DNA of 64,000 bases from Liolophura sinensis (taxonomy: Eukaryota; Mollusca; Polyplacophora; Chitonida; Chitonidae): contig NC_088303.1 in the NCBI RefSeq assembly GCF_032854445.1, positions 21,893,501-21,957,500 of the forward strand, given 5' to 3'. This document shows positions 24,701-34,727 of the stretch, piece by piece. A program made the position numbers and the translations under genes. The notes below the pieces were generated by a model. The model searched no databases and had not been told where the DNA came from. It worked only from the letters and a program-made list of their open reading frames with translations. Every line of letters begins with the position of its first letter. Within the stretch, counting starts at the first letter, position 1.

Positions 24701-26555
24701 ATCGGGTCATACTAAAGATTTCAAAAAAGGCACTTGCTGCTGCCTCGCTTAGCGCTCAGAGGTTAGAGCAAGAAAACAGGGCTGGCTGACCAGGTGTCAA
24801 CATAATGTATTCCCCCGGGCTCTGTGGCTTTCCTGCCACCATAATGCTGGCTGCCGTCGTATAAATGAAATATTCTTGAGTACGGCGTAAAACACCAGCC
24901 AAATAAATAAATGAACATAATGTGACTGGGTGGGGTGTCATGTGTGATGTCTACGGCATGACACTTCAGTGGTGGCAGCACTTTGGCGGCATGGACTTGC
25001 CCTGCCACAAGAACACACAATATATGTACTCACACCTAATGACTCCTCATTCAAGAAATTCACCGTATGAGACATTCTTTTTTGAGATATGTTTTATTTA
25101 TAATAAAGCTTCAAATTTAAATAACCGAAACATTATGAAATAATTGAAGTTTTTATATTATGAATTTTCCTTTTAAATTGTATAACAAAGTTTCTTGAAA
25201 ATAATATGTCCTTAAATGACTCGTGAAAAAAAATTATTCTCTTCTATCACTTCTTATTGTTGAATTCATCAGGCACATTTCGAAGAAAAGATTTCACAAG
25301 AACCATTACAGCATATGCGTACATGAACTGTTTAAAGGTGGTATCTAATGCACGTCAACCTCAAACATAAGAAGATTCACAAAATATATTTAGACTCTCA
25401 TTTTTATCACTTGCAAACAAAAGCAGCAAGAATCAGCCTTTTTGTTGATAAATTATTAAAAGGTGGTAAGACGAAATACACAGCTCAAAAACTGGCTGAA
25501 AGGCAAAGTCAGTACTTACTCATACTAATGACGTCAAAATCAGGATTCCCATGATTTCTTTCGTTTTTTAAAGGAATTATCTTCACTGATGTTTCTCTTT
25601 TTTAAGCTGCTTTCGTTTGGCTTAAGCCAACTGAATACACGTGTTAAGTTGCTGCAAAAAACAGCTTAACTGTGGAAGTGATGAGCTTGGTGAGTGGCCG
25701 TGCTATAACCGCCACCTGTCAATCTACATTCCATTCATGTTGATTCACGGAGATCATTTTTGTCACATTTTTGTGCTTAATTTAATTATTAAGTTGTAGA
25801 ATAAATATTATCATGCACACGTTTCTCGTCATATTCACTTCACATGCAGTATTTATGTATTTACTTGATTGGTGTTTTACGATGTACTAAAGAATATTTC
25901 ACTTATACGATGGTAGCCAACATTATGGCGGGAGGAAACCAGCCAGACCTTCGCACGTACGCTCGGAGAGGAGACCAGCATGAGCTGGACTTCATTATAT
26001 ATGAAGTAATACTGAAAATAGTGATAGTTCTAGTAAAAATTCCAACATTCGATCCCCTGCAGACTAACATGGTCTATTTACCCTTCGGAGTCAGACACAA
26101 CTATGAAACCATATTAGATGGGCTTTGGAGAATAATCTCTTTCTACTCACACTAAAGAAACGCAAATATGGTTCGCTTATATCCATTGGATTTAAGCAAA
26201 ACTATATATAAAAAAAAAACATACTGAAAACATTTTGGAGATTTTGCAGCTGTTGGGATGTACATCGTTCTTTTCACGTATATCAAGAATGAAAAATAGA
26301 ATTTTGTAAATTGCATACCTGAGCGGAATTCCTTTGTTTTGAGGGAGGAGGGAGACCCACCGATCTGGTTCCGGTCCGACACCGGCCCACAAGGACACAG
26401 CTAAGGTACGGTTTCGCCAGTCGCAATAAATCTTCATTGGAAAGTTTCCCCTGTAGGAAATGTTTGGGCACGGACATGCCGAGAATAGGGGCGGCAAGAC
26501 TGAGTGCACAGCAGAGTTGGAGACAGTATCCATACGACATGGTCCATTTACACAT
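12461..26555 (-). CDS. Unrecognised secreted, prohormone-like protein (at least three exons)
   Basis: Exons 26555-26319, 17123-16896 and 12751-12461 (minus strand) join with all junctions in phase 0 and encode about 251 residues. The start MCKWTMSYGYCLQLCC continues into ALSLAAPILG, a plausible signal peptide; Met6 is an alternative start. Mature-region features: a CVLVGRC pair in exon 1; two Cys and acidic stretches in exon 2 with the dibasic site YRRF; and in exon 3 the site NAFGRR, which has the Gly-Arg-Arg form of an amidation and cleavage site, plus STGRG. A TATAAAG box lies at 26783-26789. The last exon may instead leave through a donor GTAAGA at 12490-12485 after DPYDL, in which case a further exon lies to the left; otherwise it reads on for nine codons to a stop at 12461. 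I do not recognise the family. Introns are about 9.2 and 4.1 kb. Confidence 0.55.
12800..14112. repeat. 38-bp minisatellite, about 34 copies
   Basis: The unit is TGTGTCAACCTGCTCACACA followed by CTACCACAATCACGAGTC; some 37-bp units read GTCTGTTCAACC. Since 38 is not a multiple of three, each strand frame cycles through the unit and long overlapping frames on the + strand are artefacts. A 190-bp (five-unit) higher-order block containing CAAACTGGTCATACATTACC occurs at about 13681 and again at 13871. The array starts about 50 bp upstream of exon 3 of the secreted-protein gene, inside its intron 2. Confidence 0.95.
14200..14285 (-). repeat. R350 dispersed repeat, inverted partial copy
   Basis: The reverse complement of this segment contains CCAGAGCAGCCACGACAGTG and GGCAAATGGTCACACGTAA, matching the core at 6668-6720. 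Confidence 0.75.
14323..14474 (+). mobile_element. SINE-A 5'-truncated copy
   Basis: It runs from GTATGTGGGAAGGTCTTCC through CCGGGCTCTGTCC and ATAATGCTGGCCGCCG to the AATCAATAAATAAAT tail. It lies in intron 2 of the secreted-protein gene. Confidence 0.92.
14475..15094. other. No feature recognised (intron 2)
   Basis: AT-rich intronic sequence with no supportable coding or repeat signal. Confidence 0.5.
15100..15357 (+). repeat. R350 dispersed repeat copy
   Basis: It shares ACTTGGCAAATAG, TCACGTAACC, GAGTTTTATTCTAA and GATGTTAACTGC blocks, in the same order, with 6655-6905. Confidence 0.75.
15358..16299. other. No gene recognised; T-rich low-complexity tract at 15730-15785
   Basis: Intronic sequence of the minus-strand gene. 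The only structure is a T-rich tract ending in GGGTTTGGGGG. No open frame here has splice sites or a recognisable domain. Confidence 0.5.
16300..16425 (+). mobile_element. SINE-B head fragment
   Basis: SINE-B is my name for a second tRNA-derived family. This fragment has GGTAGCCTGATGGTTACAG (box A-like) and ACCTTGAAGTCGGGAG, then CAAAGACTTCAAATATGG and TTGTTGCTGCTTAGCTTGG, as in the copies at 24640 and 63738. Confidence 0.7.
16896..17123 (-). CDS. Secreted prohormone-like gene, exon 2
   Basis: 76 codons, LFADHKPPYRRF to GPFGIPPP. The acceptor is a pyrimidine tract CTTTTCCTTTCAG and the donor is GTAAGG, both in phase 0. The sequence is acidic, with two Cys (ALPCDVS, SPDCTPY) and Pro-rich at the end. 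Confidence 0.55.
17309..17449 (-). mobile_element. SINE-A copy with 12-bp target-site duplication
   Basis: A 141-bp 5'-truncated insertion. CCAAAATTAATT flanks it exactly at 17297-17308 and 17450-17461, the mark of LINE-type retrotransposition. It lies in intron 1 of the secreted-protein gene. Confidence 0.93.
17686..17838 (+). mobile_element. SINE-A 5'-truncated copy, diverged
   Basis: It contains GAAGGTCTGTCGGCACCCTG, CCGGTTTCCTCCCGCCATAA and a degraded GTGAAAGAACCTTGAGTACT, then a (AAAT)n tail. Confidence 0.85.
17839..19671. other. No feature recognised (intron 1)
   Basis: About 1.8 kb of AT-rich sequence with only short chance frames and no repeat I could match elsewhere in the window. 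Confidence 0.5.
19672..19760 (-). mobile_element. Very diverged SINE-A remnant
   Basis: GAAGAATATTTCACTTTTACGATG and GCAGGAAACCAAACAGAAC echo the SINE-A 3' module in reverse orientation. The rest is unrecognisable. Confidence 0.4.
19855..20850. repeat. Scattered repeats of a motif built on TGAAATAAT and GCGTTGCAATG
   Basis: Forms such as TTATTTCACTGAGCGTTACA (19910) and CTTCAGTAAGCGTTGCAATG (20684) recur, together with reverse versions such as TAATTATTTCATCAAGGG (20760) and AATTTATTTCATTAAGAG (20820). Spacing is irregular. It may be the remains of one palindromic element; borders are unclear. Confidence 0.4.
21090..21306. repeat. 108-bp direct tandem duplication
   Basis: Two copies, each starting near AACGC(G/A)TTCTTTGAGCTAGG and ending TGTTTAGTGTAAC, lie 108 bp apart with about ten differences. 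Confidence 0.92.
21307..22555. other. No feature recognised (intron 1)
   Basis: Unique-looking sequence. Open stretches near 21750-21945 and 22075-22360 lack splice context and domain similarity that I recognise. Confidence 0.45.
22556..22925 (+). repeat. Dispersed repeat family R400, long copy
   Basis: It aligns with 35912-36308 along nearly its whole length: AACATTCGT, CAGGTCAATAAT, CAATTCCCC, CCAAAGAACTAAGA, ATATAAAGTACGAA, CAAATCGTGTACC, TTGTCGAT and a GAAGCAGAGT end. It has no tRNA-like head or A-rich tail and no clear terminal repeats. Confidence 0.85.
22926..23708. other. No feature recognised (intron 1)
   Basis: No supportable gene, RNA or repeat. Confidence 0.5.
23709..23820 (-). 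mobile_element. SINE-A fragment
   Basis: ACGACGGCGGCCGGCATCATG and GGAAACCGGGCAGAGCCCGG are the reverse of the SINE-A middle; the 3' tail is degraded to AAAAAGATTTTACTAA. Confidence 0.88.
23821..24639. other. No feature recognised (intron 1)
   Basis: AT-rich sequence. TGGGCCCAGTTTCATGAAAC near 24450 may be an edge of an interspersed element, but nothing else supports it. Confidence 0.45.
24640..25040 (+). mobile_element. SINE-B copy, interrupted by a nested SINE-A
   Basis: The tRNA-like head GATGGTGGCCTAATGGTTAG is followed by CGCCTCGAAGTCGG and CCGGATCGGGTCATAC, then GCACTTGCTGCTGCCTCGCT. After the nested insertion (24809-24913) it resumes with TGTGACTGGGTGGGGTGTCA and GTGGTGGCAGCACTTTGG. 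The 3' end, as seen at 32105, is missing or diverged. Confidence 0.88.
24809..24913 (+). mobile_element. SINE-A inserted into SINE-B, with 10-bp target-site duplication
   Basis: A 105-bp 5'-truncated SINE-A is flanked by AACATAATGT at 24799-24808 and 24914-24923. Removing it and one repeat restores a continuous SINE-B, so SINE-A was active after SINE-B had inserted here. Confidence 0.93.
25041..25850. other. No feature recognised (intron 1)
   Basis: AT-rich sequence without a supportable exon or repeat. Confidence 0.5.
25851..25991 (-). mobile_element. SINE-A copy with internal deletion
   Basis: In reverse it has the 3' tail, TGGTGTTTTACGATGTACT and GGCGGGAGGAAACC, then jumps to AGCCAGACCTTCGCACGTAC and ends in GAGACCAGCATGAGCTGGAC, part of the head. 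Confidence 0.88.
26319..26555 (-). CDS. Secreted prohormone-like gene, exon 1 (signal peptide)
   Basis: 79 codons from ATG at 26555 to GCT CAG before the donor GTATGC. A second in-frame ATG at 26540 gives MSYGYCLQL and may be the real start. The hydrophobic core is CLQLCCALSLAAPILG. An overlapping frame is also open on this strand, but only this frame leaves in phase 0, matching the next exon. Confidence 0.55.
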
Positions 26556-26782
26556 CGTGGCGATGGCAGACGAGGAGTCCCACACAGTCCGTTCAAAATT
26601 ACAAATGAAATTGACAAAAGTTATTTGTTACAACCTAGAGAAGTAAAATTCCAGAGTTGTGTATTCTGAAGAAAAGTTTCCCATCAAATCTGCAAGTCGG
26701 CTGAGGCAGTTAAGATTTGGTTGCGGTGGAAGTGCATGACTTCAAAGTGCCAACACCAACAATGTGCACAATGTAGACTGGG

Positions 26783-26789
26783 CTTTATA
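26783..26789 (-). promoter_or_regulatory. TATA box of the secreted prohormone-like gene
   Basis: On the minus strand GGTATAAAGCCC lies 228 bp upstream of the ATG at 26555. A start site would be expected about 25-30 bp further on, near 26755. A short upstream reading frame (ATGCACTTCC..., 17 codons) lies in the inferred leader. Confidence 0.5.
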
Positions 26790-26799
26790 CCAGCAAGCC

Positions 26800-28905
26800 T
26801 CCCACGCTCAGCTCAAAAGTCATTCAACAGAAAGACAAAAGATGATGGTACAGTCTAATATCTAAACGGGTGGCCACAAAGGGCGCTAATTAATACAGGT
26901 TCGAGTGAGCTCGTCCTTTTGGTATAGGAGATATCTTTTGTGGATAAACATTAAAAGAACATTCCCTGAGTGTTTCCAAAACAAAACAGAATGTCTGCGA
27001 TGTCTTAGCTTCACGAGATAGGAACTCGTCTTTTTGTTTCCGAGGACAAAACACGTTTTATTACTAGTCGGTCAGCATATTATTTTCATTCAACACTTTC
27101 ATTTTTGTATGCGAGATGACAGTGACAGTGTAAAGTTATCCAAAAAAGGTGCCTTTAGCCAATCGGTTTGTTCCTCTGTAGTAGCATATTAGTCGATGCG
27201 GGCGCACTCACTTCCGTCATATGCCCTACACGTAATTGTCAGAATGGCGCGTGGGTGTGAAATGCCCGGATGTGACTCACTCCCTCCACCTCCATCGCTA
27301 TGGCTGCCTCATCGTCTTGTCGATGGACTGACACAACACGTCTTTCACAAGTGGAAAACCTACAAAAACAAGTATCGACGATAGGAAAACAAAGCACTCC
27401 ATGGATTAGCAGCGTGTCTATGGTTGAGGCGGCCGTGCTGATCTGTCAGCACGTATTGATAAGCTTTACTCCCTGCTACTTCAGTGATGGTGCCTTATTA
27501 ATAGGAAGTGCTTGTCGTCAAGAACCAAGCGATCATGGCCAAGCGATCATTATCGGACGGTTCCAGTAGATCGGTTCCGTTTCCATCAGGAGTGGGTCGT
27601 TTATGGATGTGAATTATGTGCTTAATGCGTCTTTAAATCCCTTCTTTATATAAAAACATAACCAGGCCAAGGAGTTAAGGCATTTTTGAAATATATTTAT
27701 ATACATGTGAATAATAATTGCATCACACCACTTTGGCAATATTACAGCTAAATCTTGGTGAGGAATATATATGTATATCTAACTATTTGCTGCATATATT
27801 TGAACCACTAGCGGAATTTCTTCCTCTGTTTCGTTAAACAATAGGGCCAATAGATTAGCATTTTGTTGAATGCATACGTATAAAGCGATTTGTATTCTGT
27901 CCATAGGAAATGTAAACTCCAAAATTTAAATGGAATGTGCCGTATCTCCAATGGTTATGTCCAGGTACAAAATAAATCTCTACACAAGTATACCGCACAA
28001 AAATAACGACAAAAGTTTTTTTTTTATTTATTAATCCCAAGTGACGTATATTCAGAATATACCCAGATCGTTGCCGTGGTACCGGCAAGTCTCCTTTAAA
28101 CATCTCGTAAACATTTATCCGTATACATATGTCAACGCTTTTTGCTAATGGGAAGACTGAGATTTAACACCGCCATTTTTCATGTTGAGGTAATTTATCA
28201 GTTTTCTGATGAATTCTGTTTTTTTCCCTCTGTCTTTATTTAGCTGGAGGGGCTAACTATCACACTGCCGTCGCTGTACGGTTTTTCTCTCTATGTTCTA
28301 CGTCTTAATTAGATTTTACTAATCGTTGTTCTCGAAATTCGTCAAACGATTATTGCCAGCTTCGGTTTTATGTACGTCTCTTTGTTGTACGCGGGTGACA
28401 TTAGCTGTCAGTGTACGCTGTACACAGCTCTGTGTTCAAAGAATTTATTTATTAATGGGTAGAGTGAACTGGAAAGCAGGGGGAAAGCCACCGACGTTCC
28501 CACGTTCACGTGGCGTGCAGATCTATTGTTGGAAGACAAGTAGTCTTCAACACAAACGGCGACACGAGCGTGCCAACAGGTGTTTCAATACTGTCCAATT
28601 TACTCAATCAGTAGGTCTTATACTCATTTTTTAGTTACAGAAAGCAATTGACTAGATGGCCTCAATGTCTGTAAAGGGCAAAAAGCTTAGAGAAATCAGA
28701 GACAGTCATTTTGGCGATATTATTTTGATAACGTACGTGTACAACGCCTATGAGAGCAAAGCTGTTGAACCCCAGTGAGAGACTGGGACACGTTTTGATG
28801 ACAATTTTTGAGATGGAAAACAAAGTCACACTACATATGAATTCCCGTCAACAAATATTTAACATCATGTTTGTTAGACTGTTGGATAGGTTTTGACGGT
28901 TAATT
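26800..28905. other. No gene recognised upstream of the secreted-protein promoter
   Basis: About 2.1 kb with only short chance frames. CCACAAAGGGCGC near 26873 loosely resembles a CTCF-type motif, on the far side of the TATA box. Confidence 0.45.
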
Positions 28906-28908
28906 GAG

Positions 28909-28988
28909 ACGACGGGGCTTTTGTTCGCCGGGGGTTTTGTCCACCGGAGTTTATGTCCGCGGGGCTTCTGTCCGCCGGGGCTTTTGTC
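28909..28988. repeat. GC-rich tandem repeat, unit about 16 bp, five copies
   Basis: The unit CGGGGCTTTTGTCCGC, with variants such as CCGGAGTTTATGTC, recurs in an otherwise AT-rich neighbourhood. Confidence 0.85.
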
Positions 28989-29949
28989 TTGGATTCATGT
29001 ACACCTCCATTACGAATGGACTGAGACATATACATGTACCTTGCTATATATTGACAGAAGGTGGATTATCTGACGAAATTTACACATTCCCCGTTCAAGA
29101 CCGGATTTGAAAACTCTTGTGGTCGGCAAATCATAAAAAGCATCTGAACCGCCAGCCGACAATACGTAAAATTTGAATTTTGGGTAATGAACGGGATATC
29201 ACGCCTAAAACCATGTTTTTGGCCCTCATAAGTGGATTGGCTGCGTATTGACCTACGTTGTTTCCTTTAAAAGAATGGGAAAAACCATTCATATAAGCAC
29301 CATTATCATTGTCAACACACTGCGGTTGGTAAGACGGGTGTCATGTCAGGTGTCGTCGACAGGGACTTGCAACGAGGCAGCACCATGTCGACGTTGTGAA
29401 TGGCCTGTTACATTGAGTCATGGTACTGAAATGACAGAAAGTCCTCCAGACAAGACAGAGAGCGGGTAAATCTTAATCAAACAAATGCAGCGTTTTGAAC
29501 TGGATCGTACAATGATGATTTAAATCGCTAAGGAATGCAAAATGTCAAAATTTATACAGCGCAAATTGTTTCCTTAAATAACCCTGATTCCATTCACACC
29601 TGGCTTAACATGCAGACTGGGGTCGGTGGACATTACATACATCACTATGTAGTTATTCAAGTGGAATGCGTTTGCTGAAATTAACTCCGTCTGTTAGGAA
29701 TATCGCCATCAATCTTCCACACAGTGAAACGGCCAGAACTTAATTCTATTTGGAGACATAAACCATTTGGCCCAATATGAATTTTTCAGAGAACCCATTC
29801 ATAATTGATAGAAGTGTGAGAATCGCGAAAGTCATACACTGTAAGATCCAGCATCTGATCCATAAAACATACCTATGTTTACATTGCCACAAGCTAGTTC
29901 GTATAGTCCATAACATTTACAATGTATGTTTGTATGTGAATTTATTGTG
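28989..29949. other. No feature recognised
   Basis: No supportable gene, RNA or repeat. Confidence 0.5.
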
Positions 29950-30028
29950 AGGATGGGGTTGGGTGGGGGTGGGTGTGAGGGTGAGTGTGGATGGGGGTGG
30001 GGATGGGTGGGAACGGGAGTGGAGGCAG
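29950..30028 (+). other. G-rich, G-quadruplex-prone tract
   Basis: Many runs of three to five G separated by one to five bases (GGGTGGGGGTGGG, GGGGGTGGGG, GGGTGGG) on the + strand, sharply unlike the flanks. Confidence 0.75.
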
Positions 30029-30234
30029 TAAGGGAGTCCGGGATATGGAAAATTTATGAGTGACGAAGGGTCAATTTTCACATCGGTGAAACTTGGCTAT
30101 AGTCTACATCATTATATTTGCCTTTAAAAATTAAACAGTTTTAAATGTGGCAACCACAAATTAAATAAATAAACAGAACATTTTCTAAAATCACCATTGA
30201 CTTTGGGTGCACACCAAAATTACTATCCGTAACT

Positions 30235-30426
30235 AATAGGTGAGTATCGAGTTCGAGCTTGTGACTTGTCATAAATGTGACGTGACAATTTTTGCTGAAA
30301 TTGGTTTACCGATCACCGGTCTCATCCTGTTCCGGAGGCACAAATGACACCTCTTTCCTTCAGGAAGTTCTTTAACTCAGAAACCTTCAGCGATAAAAGA
30401 GTGCGAACTCTAAACCTCCCCTATAG
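30235..30426. mobile_element. Second, shorter copy of the foldback/MITE-like element
   Basis: It starts AATAGGTGAGTATCGAGTTC and GTGACTTGTCATAAATGTGA, and ends with TTCAGCGATAAAAGAGTGCG and AACCTCCCCTATAG. Ends and inner GTGACTTGTCA block match the element at 7281-7555. Confidence 0.65.
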
Positions 30427-31285
30427 CAGAAAGGTAAACTTTCAGTAACGGCGACAACAAAATAGATACATAGATGATACAAAGTAAGTGTAAAATGTAA
30501 TTCACCGGTACAGAAAACATGGAAGATATAAATAAAGATTAAACAGCGTCATTTTAGCATGTCATACACTTCCCACTGGCATGCATACGTTCACTGCAGG
30601 AGTCGAACAGGTACAAGTTACCGATGAACCCGACACCATAGCTGTTGAATATTAATGAATAAAATATCCAATCAAAAAGTGGTTTCCTTTATGATGGACA
30701 ATAAAGCCGAAACAGCAACAATAATGGACAGGTTGTCTGCAGGTTGTTCACGACCGATGACAGGTAAAACCCAATAATAATCTGTTAACGAATGGGCACA
30801 AAAACGCCCTTATCCAAAACGGCAGTAATAATTGGTTTCCTGCCATTAACTTGATGGCAGAATATTTCTTGGAGCTTTCGATCGCCTCCTCAAGTCAATT
30901 GGACAGCCAGTTGTTTAAAAGCTTTTAATATACAATTATACATTTGATTTATCTGACTGAAATTTTCGATTTTCATGAATTCTTTGCGCATTTGAGCATG
31001 TAAGTATCCGGTTGGGTAACGATGACGCTATGCTAAATTCTGCTATGAAGACTGTCACCTAGCGGTCGGATAAAGGGAGTAAACTTATAGTGACATAAAA
31101 CCATAGCGAAAAATTGCATAGCGTCTGTACGACCAACCCTTAAAAATATAGCAATGAACTGAGTGCTTGAATGCAATCTGAACACACCCAACGTCTGGGA
31201 AACCGCGTAGCTCACAACTCATGCCGCCATGCATGAGAAAGTTGCAGAAATGGTAACCGAAGATATGGGGAAGCGTGGTATTTTA
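30427..31285. other. No feature recognised
   Basis: No supportable gene, RNA or repeat. Confidence 0.5.
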
Positions 31286-31414
31286 TCCATTTATTTGACT
31301 TTTACGCCGTACTCAAAAATATTTCACTTGTACGATGGCGGCCAGTATTATAGTGGGAGGGAACCGAACAGAGCCAGGGGAAACCCACGACCATCTACAG
31401 GTTGCTGGATGGGA
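31286..31414 (-). mobile_element. SINE-A fragment
   Basis: In reverse: CATTTATTTGACTTTTACGC, ACTCAAAAATATTTCACTTG, GCGGCCAGTATTATAGTGGG and AAACCCACGACCATCTACAG. Confidence 0.9.
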
Positions 31415-32104
31415 AACTTGAAAAAGTCATTCTCAGTATAGGCCTATTTGGTATGGGAATGTATGTCATTTCGAGATGATTTTATGATAATAAAGAAATA
31501 TTTGATACATGTCGATGTTGAAGTTATGCAAGTTTGAAAAAGTAAGGGAGAACTATTTTCTCATCAGACCTCAATTCCAATCAATAGACATGATTTACTG
31601 GAATACGCTAATATGCTGATCAAGTACGGCTAACCTCATCATTATCAAAGGCTGCCGATCTACTGACTTTAGTTGATGACTGAATCAGATTTTACATTTT
31701 AAACTACAAAACTGTTCACTTTTATGACAATTATTGCCAATAGCTATCTTCTATTGTTATGAAAATACTTCACTATGCATTTTCATAAATATTTACGCTT
31801 GTTTTATGTAATATTGTAAAGAAATTATCCATCGCTCATCGCCCTTTGTTTTTAGAAACTTCTGACGTCCCTGGTTTGACGTCAGGATGTTCCAAAATCC
31901 ATGGAAAACAAACCATGGCGTTTTTAGCGTTTTTTTTAACTAATTGATTTTCTAGATTGTTATAGTTTATTTATATGGCCATACATATAGGCTGCAAATT
32001 GCATGTACGTATGTAAAATAATATAAAAATGTAACTCAAATCATCGTCAGGTATTTACTCTTCATAATTTTCAGTATTAGACGAAAAGGCATTCTATGTA
32101 TGTA
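31415..32104. other. No feature recognised
   Basis: AT-rich sequence without a supportable feature. Confidence 0.5.
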
Positions 32105-32480
32105 TGTACGTTTGGGGTTAAACGTCGTACTTAACAATTTTCCAGTCATATTACGACGGGGAGTCATTATTGTGTGTACCTATATTGTGTCTTCTTTTGG
32201 CATGGCGAGTCCATGCCGTCAAAGTGCTGCCGCCACTGAAGTATCATGCCAGAGACACCAGGCATGACACGATAACCGATCACATTATACTGACACCGGG
32301 CAAACCAGTCATGTTTCTTTGTCTAACCTCTCAGTGATGAGCGACAAGCGAAGCAGCAGCAAGTGTCATTTTTATAGTCTTTGGTATGACCCGATTCGGG
32401 TTTGATCCCGGGGTCTTTAGAACGAAAAGGCTTTGTAGTTCCCCTATAATACTTGCAGAGGTAGCGCCAGTTCCAAGCAT
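32105..32480 (-). mobile_element. SINE-B, most complete copy
   Basis: Read on the minus strand it passes from a tRNA-like head with box B GGGATCAAACCCGAATCGGG, through TGCTGCTGCTTCGCTTG, CCGGTGTCAGTATAATGTGA and GTGGCGGCAGCACTTTGACG, to a 3' module with TAATATGACTGGAAAATTG and ACGACGTTTAACCCC. This fixes the order of SINE-B parts at roughly 375 bp. Confidence 0.85.
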
Positions 32481-34727
32481 TCTCTTTCTGCAGTGTTCGA
32501 AAAGATAGCATATCACTCATCATATTTGTCGTGGCTGCTTTCATTTAATGTGTTGTTTTTTTTACCTTATGCACAGAATTTGATCCCGCCCCAGTCTAGA
32601 CTACATCACCAGCTCATCATTCGTCCACCCACGCGTGCAAGTAAAATATCGGTCAAGATGGTAAAAGGGGACAGACGGTTTCCACAGTTCAGGCCTGTGA
32701 AAACAAAGAGAAGCCACACAGCTTCCATTTCATTCATCGGGTCGATGAATGTGTGTTTTGTAACTGAATAGAAGCAGAACAAGTCGTCACATAAGGAAAG
32801 CTTGGTTTAACCACAACATTTTTTATTTCCGCCTTTTTTTAACGCTGCAGTCTAAAGCATCTTACTAGTCAAACTTTCTCTACTGCTCTCTTTGGTATTA
32901 AACCCATAATTCATTTCATGTTATATAATTCTTGAAAAAACGGTTCTCCTGGAATTTATTTTGCTTCATTTTTGGGGATTTTTTTTTTTGTTACAAGCCT
33001 TCAATGTGTTCAAATGTCCTAATGGGTTCTCGGATAGTCAGAACCGCGAAAAAATACAAGTATAAAAATAAAATGCCTGTTAATGACACTGAAAGCTTTA
33101 AAAATATGTTCACTTCGATTAATTTGATGTTCTAAATATGTCGTTTTATATAAAATATCAATTCTTGGCTAGTGAGTAGCATAGTTAGATGGAGAGCAAG
33201 GCTAATTCAGCTGTTTACAGGCTTATGTTAAAATCCAACTGGAATAAATGTTCTCTCAGAGAGGAGAGACGGTTACAAGACACATGCATCCTGGCCATAG
33301 TTGTCTAATTATACATGCAAACTGTATTATACCATTTTCACTGCCTCAGTGACAAACGGTGTCACATTGAAAGTTTCAAAGCCGTGTATCTGGCTATGTA
33401 TTGATTTTCGACCAATAACTTATGCTCCCATATGAAAGATGTAAGTGTACAGAAATGTGTATGGAAATTTGAAGTGAAAATTGCAGCTGCCTCCTTGACT
33501 TAGTGAGATATAGAATAGAGTAGATTGTAAGGGAGATGGTGGCAAAATTTTCCCCGACTTGACCGAATTACAGAAGGATTTAAACGCTAACCGTCTCCCG
33601 GCTGTATGATATGACGCAGATGTGTGTATTGGGCAGTTGAACGGCAAAGATGATTGACGTCGGGAAATGGACATTAGGCAGATTGGGCCGGGCTTGTATC
33701 GCTCACGCCAGTCAGTCATGTCAGAGTACGATTCCAGCTTATCGAATTTGTCACTTGATTAAAATTTTCTGAATTTAAATATTTTAAGGACGCTGCTTGG
33801 CGTAGTTTGATGTTCTGATCACTAATCTGGTCTTTTTACTTTCCTCTGATGCACAGTTTTGTCGCGAATTGCCATTGCCAAAAAGTGCAATTTTCCCCCA
33901 TATTTGGAGGTCACGTGACAGGAACCGCCACAACTGTAAAGCTGAAATGGCTGAGTGCAAAGGGCTATATGTGTATTGTATGTGTGCGGAAAATCGTTGA
34001 AGTGTCTTAATAAATGCGGGACTGACCTATTTTCTATCTACTGACCAATTTTTCAACTTCATAGCTATTACGGTGTATGTTCACGTGACACTTGAAAAAT
34101 GATGCTGAAATGAGCTATAATTGCAATTTAAAGAAAAACTATACATTGCAGGAAAAAACTAAAACCACGATATATTCAGCAAGCTAAACTACATCTAATT
34201 GACATTTTTTTTTCAAAATTCATCCACAGGTCATCACGTGACTAAAACGACCCACAGCGAGCTTCCACATTTCTCAACCTATTTGCATAATATTTTCAAT
34301 CCTGATACCCCCAGTAGTCTTTTACATGCTTATCAGTTCCCAAAGTAATCGGATCTGCGGTTCTGGAGAACAAGATTTTTTAGATTTCCATACTGCTTCA
34401 ATGTGGCCGAAAAGTGGGTCACAGGTGGATAAAGCTTTATACTCCAGCAGGTAGCCTAAACAATTTGGTAATGAACAAGTGTAGATAGTTAACATCTGTG
34501 ACATGCAGTTTTCTCGCCAAACGAAACAAAAACAGTTGTCAGAGAAGAAGAAAAATAACCTGAGCAAGAATAATAGTCTTCCAAGAGAAGCGAAGCTTGG
34601 AAGCTTAATGAGAAAAACTTGTAATAGAAATGTACGTTTGTAGGAAAATGAACGTCCGTGGCCGCTTAGTGTATTCGTATTTTAGTAGCCTCCCTTCTGT
34701 CTACACGTACTTACCCGTCGACAGACT
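32481..34727. other. No gene recognised
   Basis: About 2.2 kb. Open stretches at 32493-32771 (+) and 33420-33719 (-) lack recognisable domains, splice context or repeat partners, and I leave them unannotated. Confidence 0.45.

Noticed and set aside
26192-26617. 141-codon minus-strand frame overlapping exon 1 of the secreted-protein gene
   Set aside because: It reaches the donor at 26318 in a phase that does not fit the next exon, and lacks a signal-peptide-like start.
33420-33719. 99-codon minus-strand frame as a gene
   Set aside because: No recognisable domain, no splice context, composition like its surroundings.
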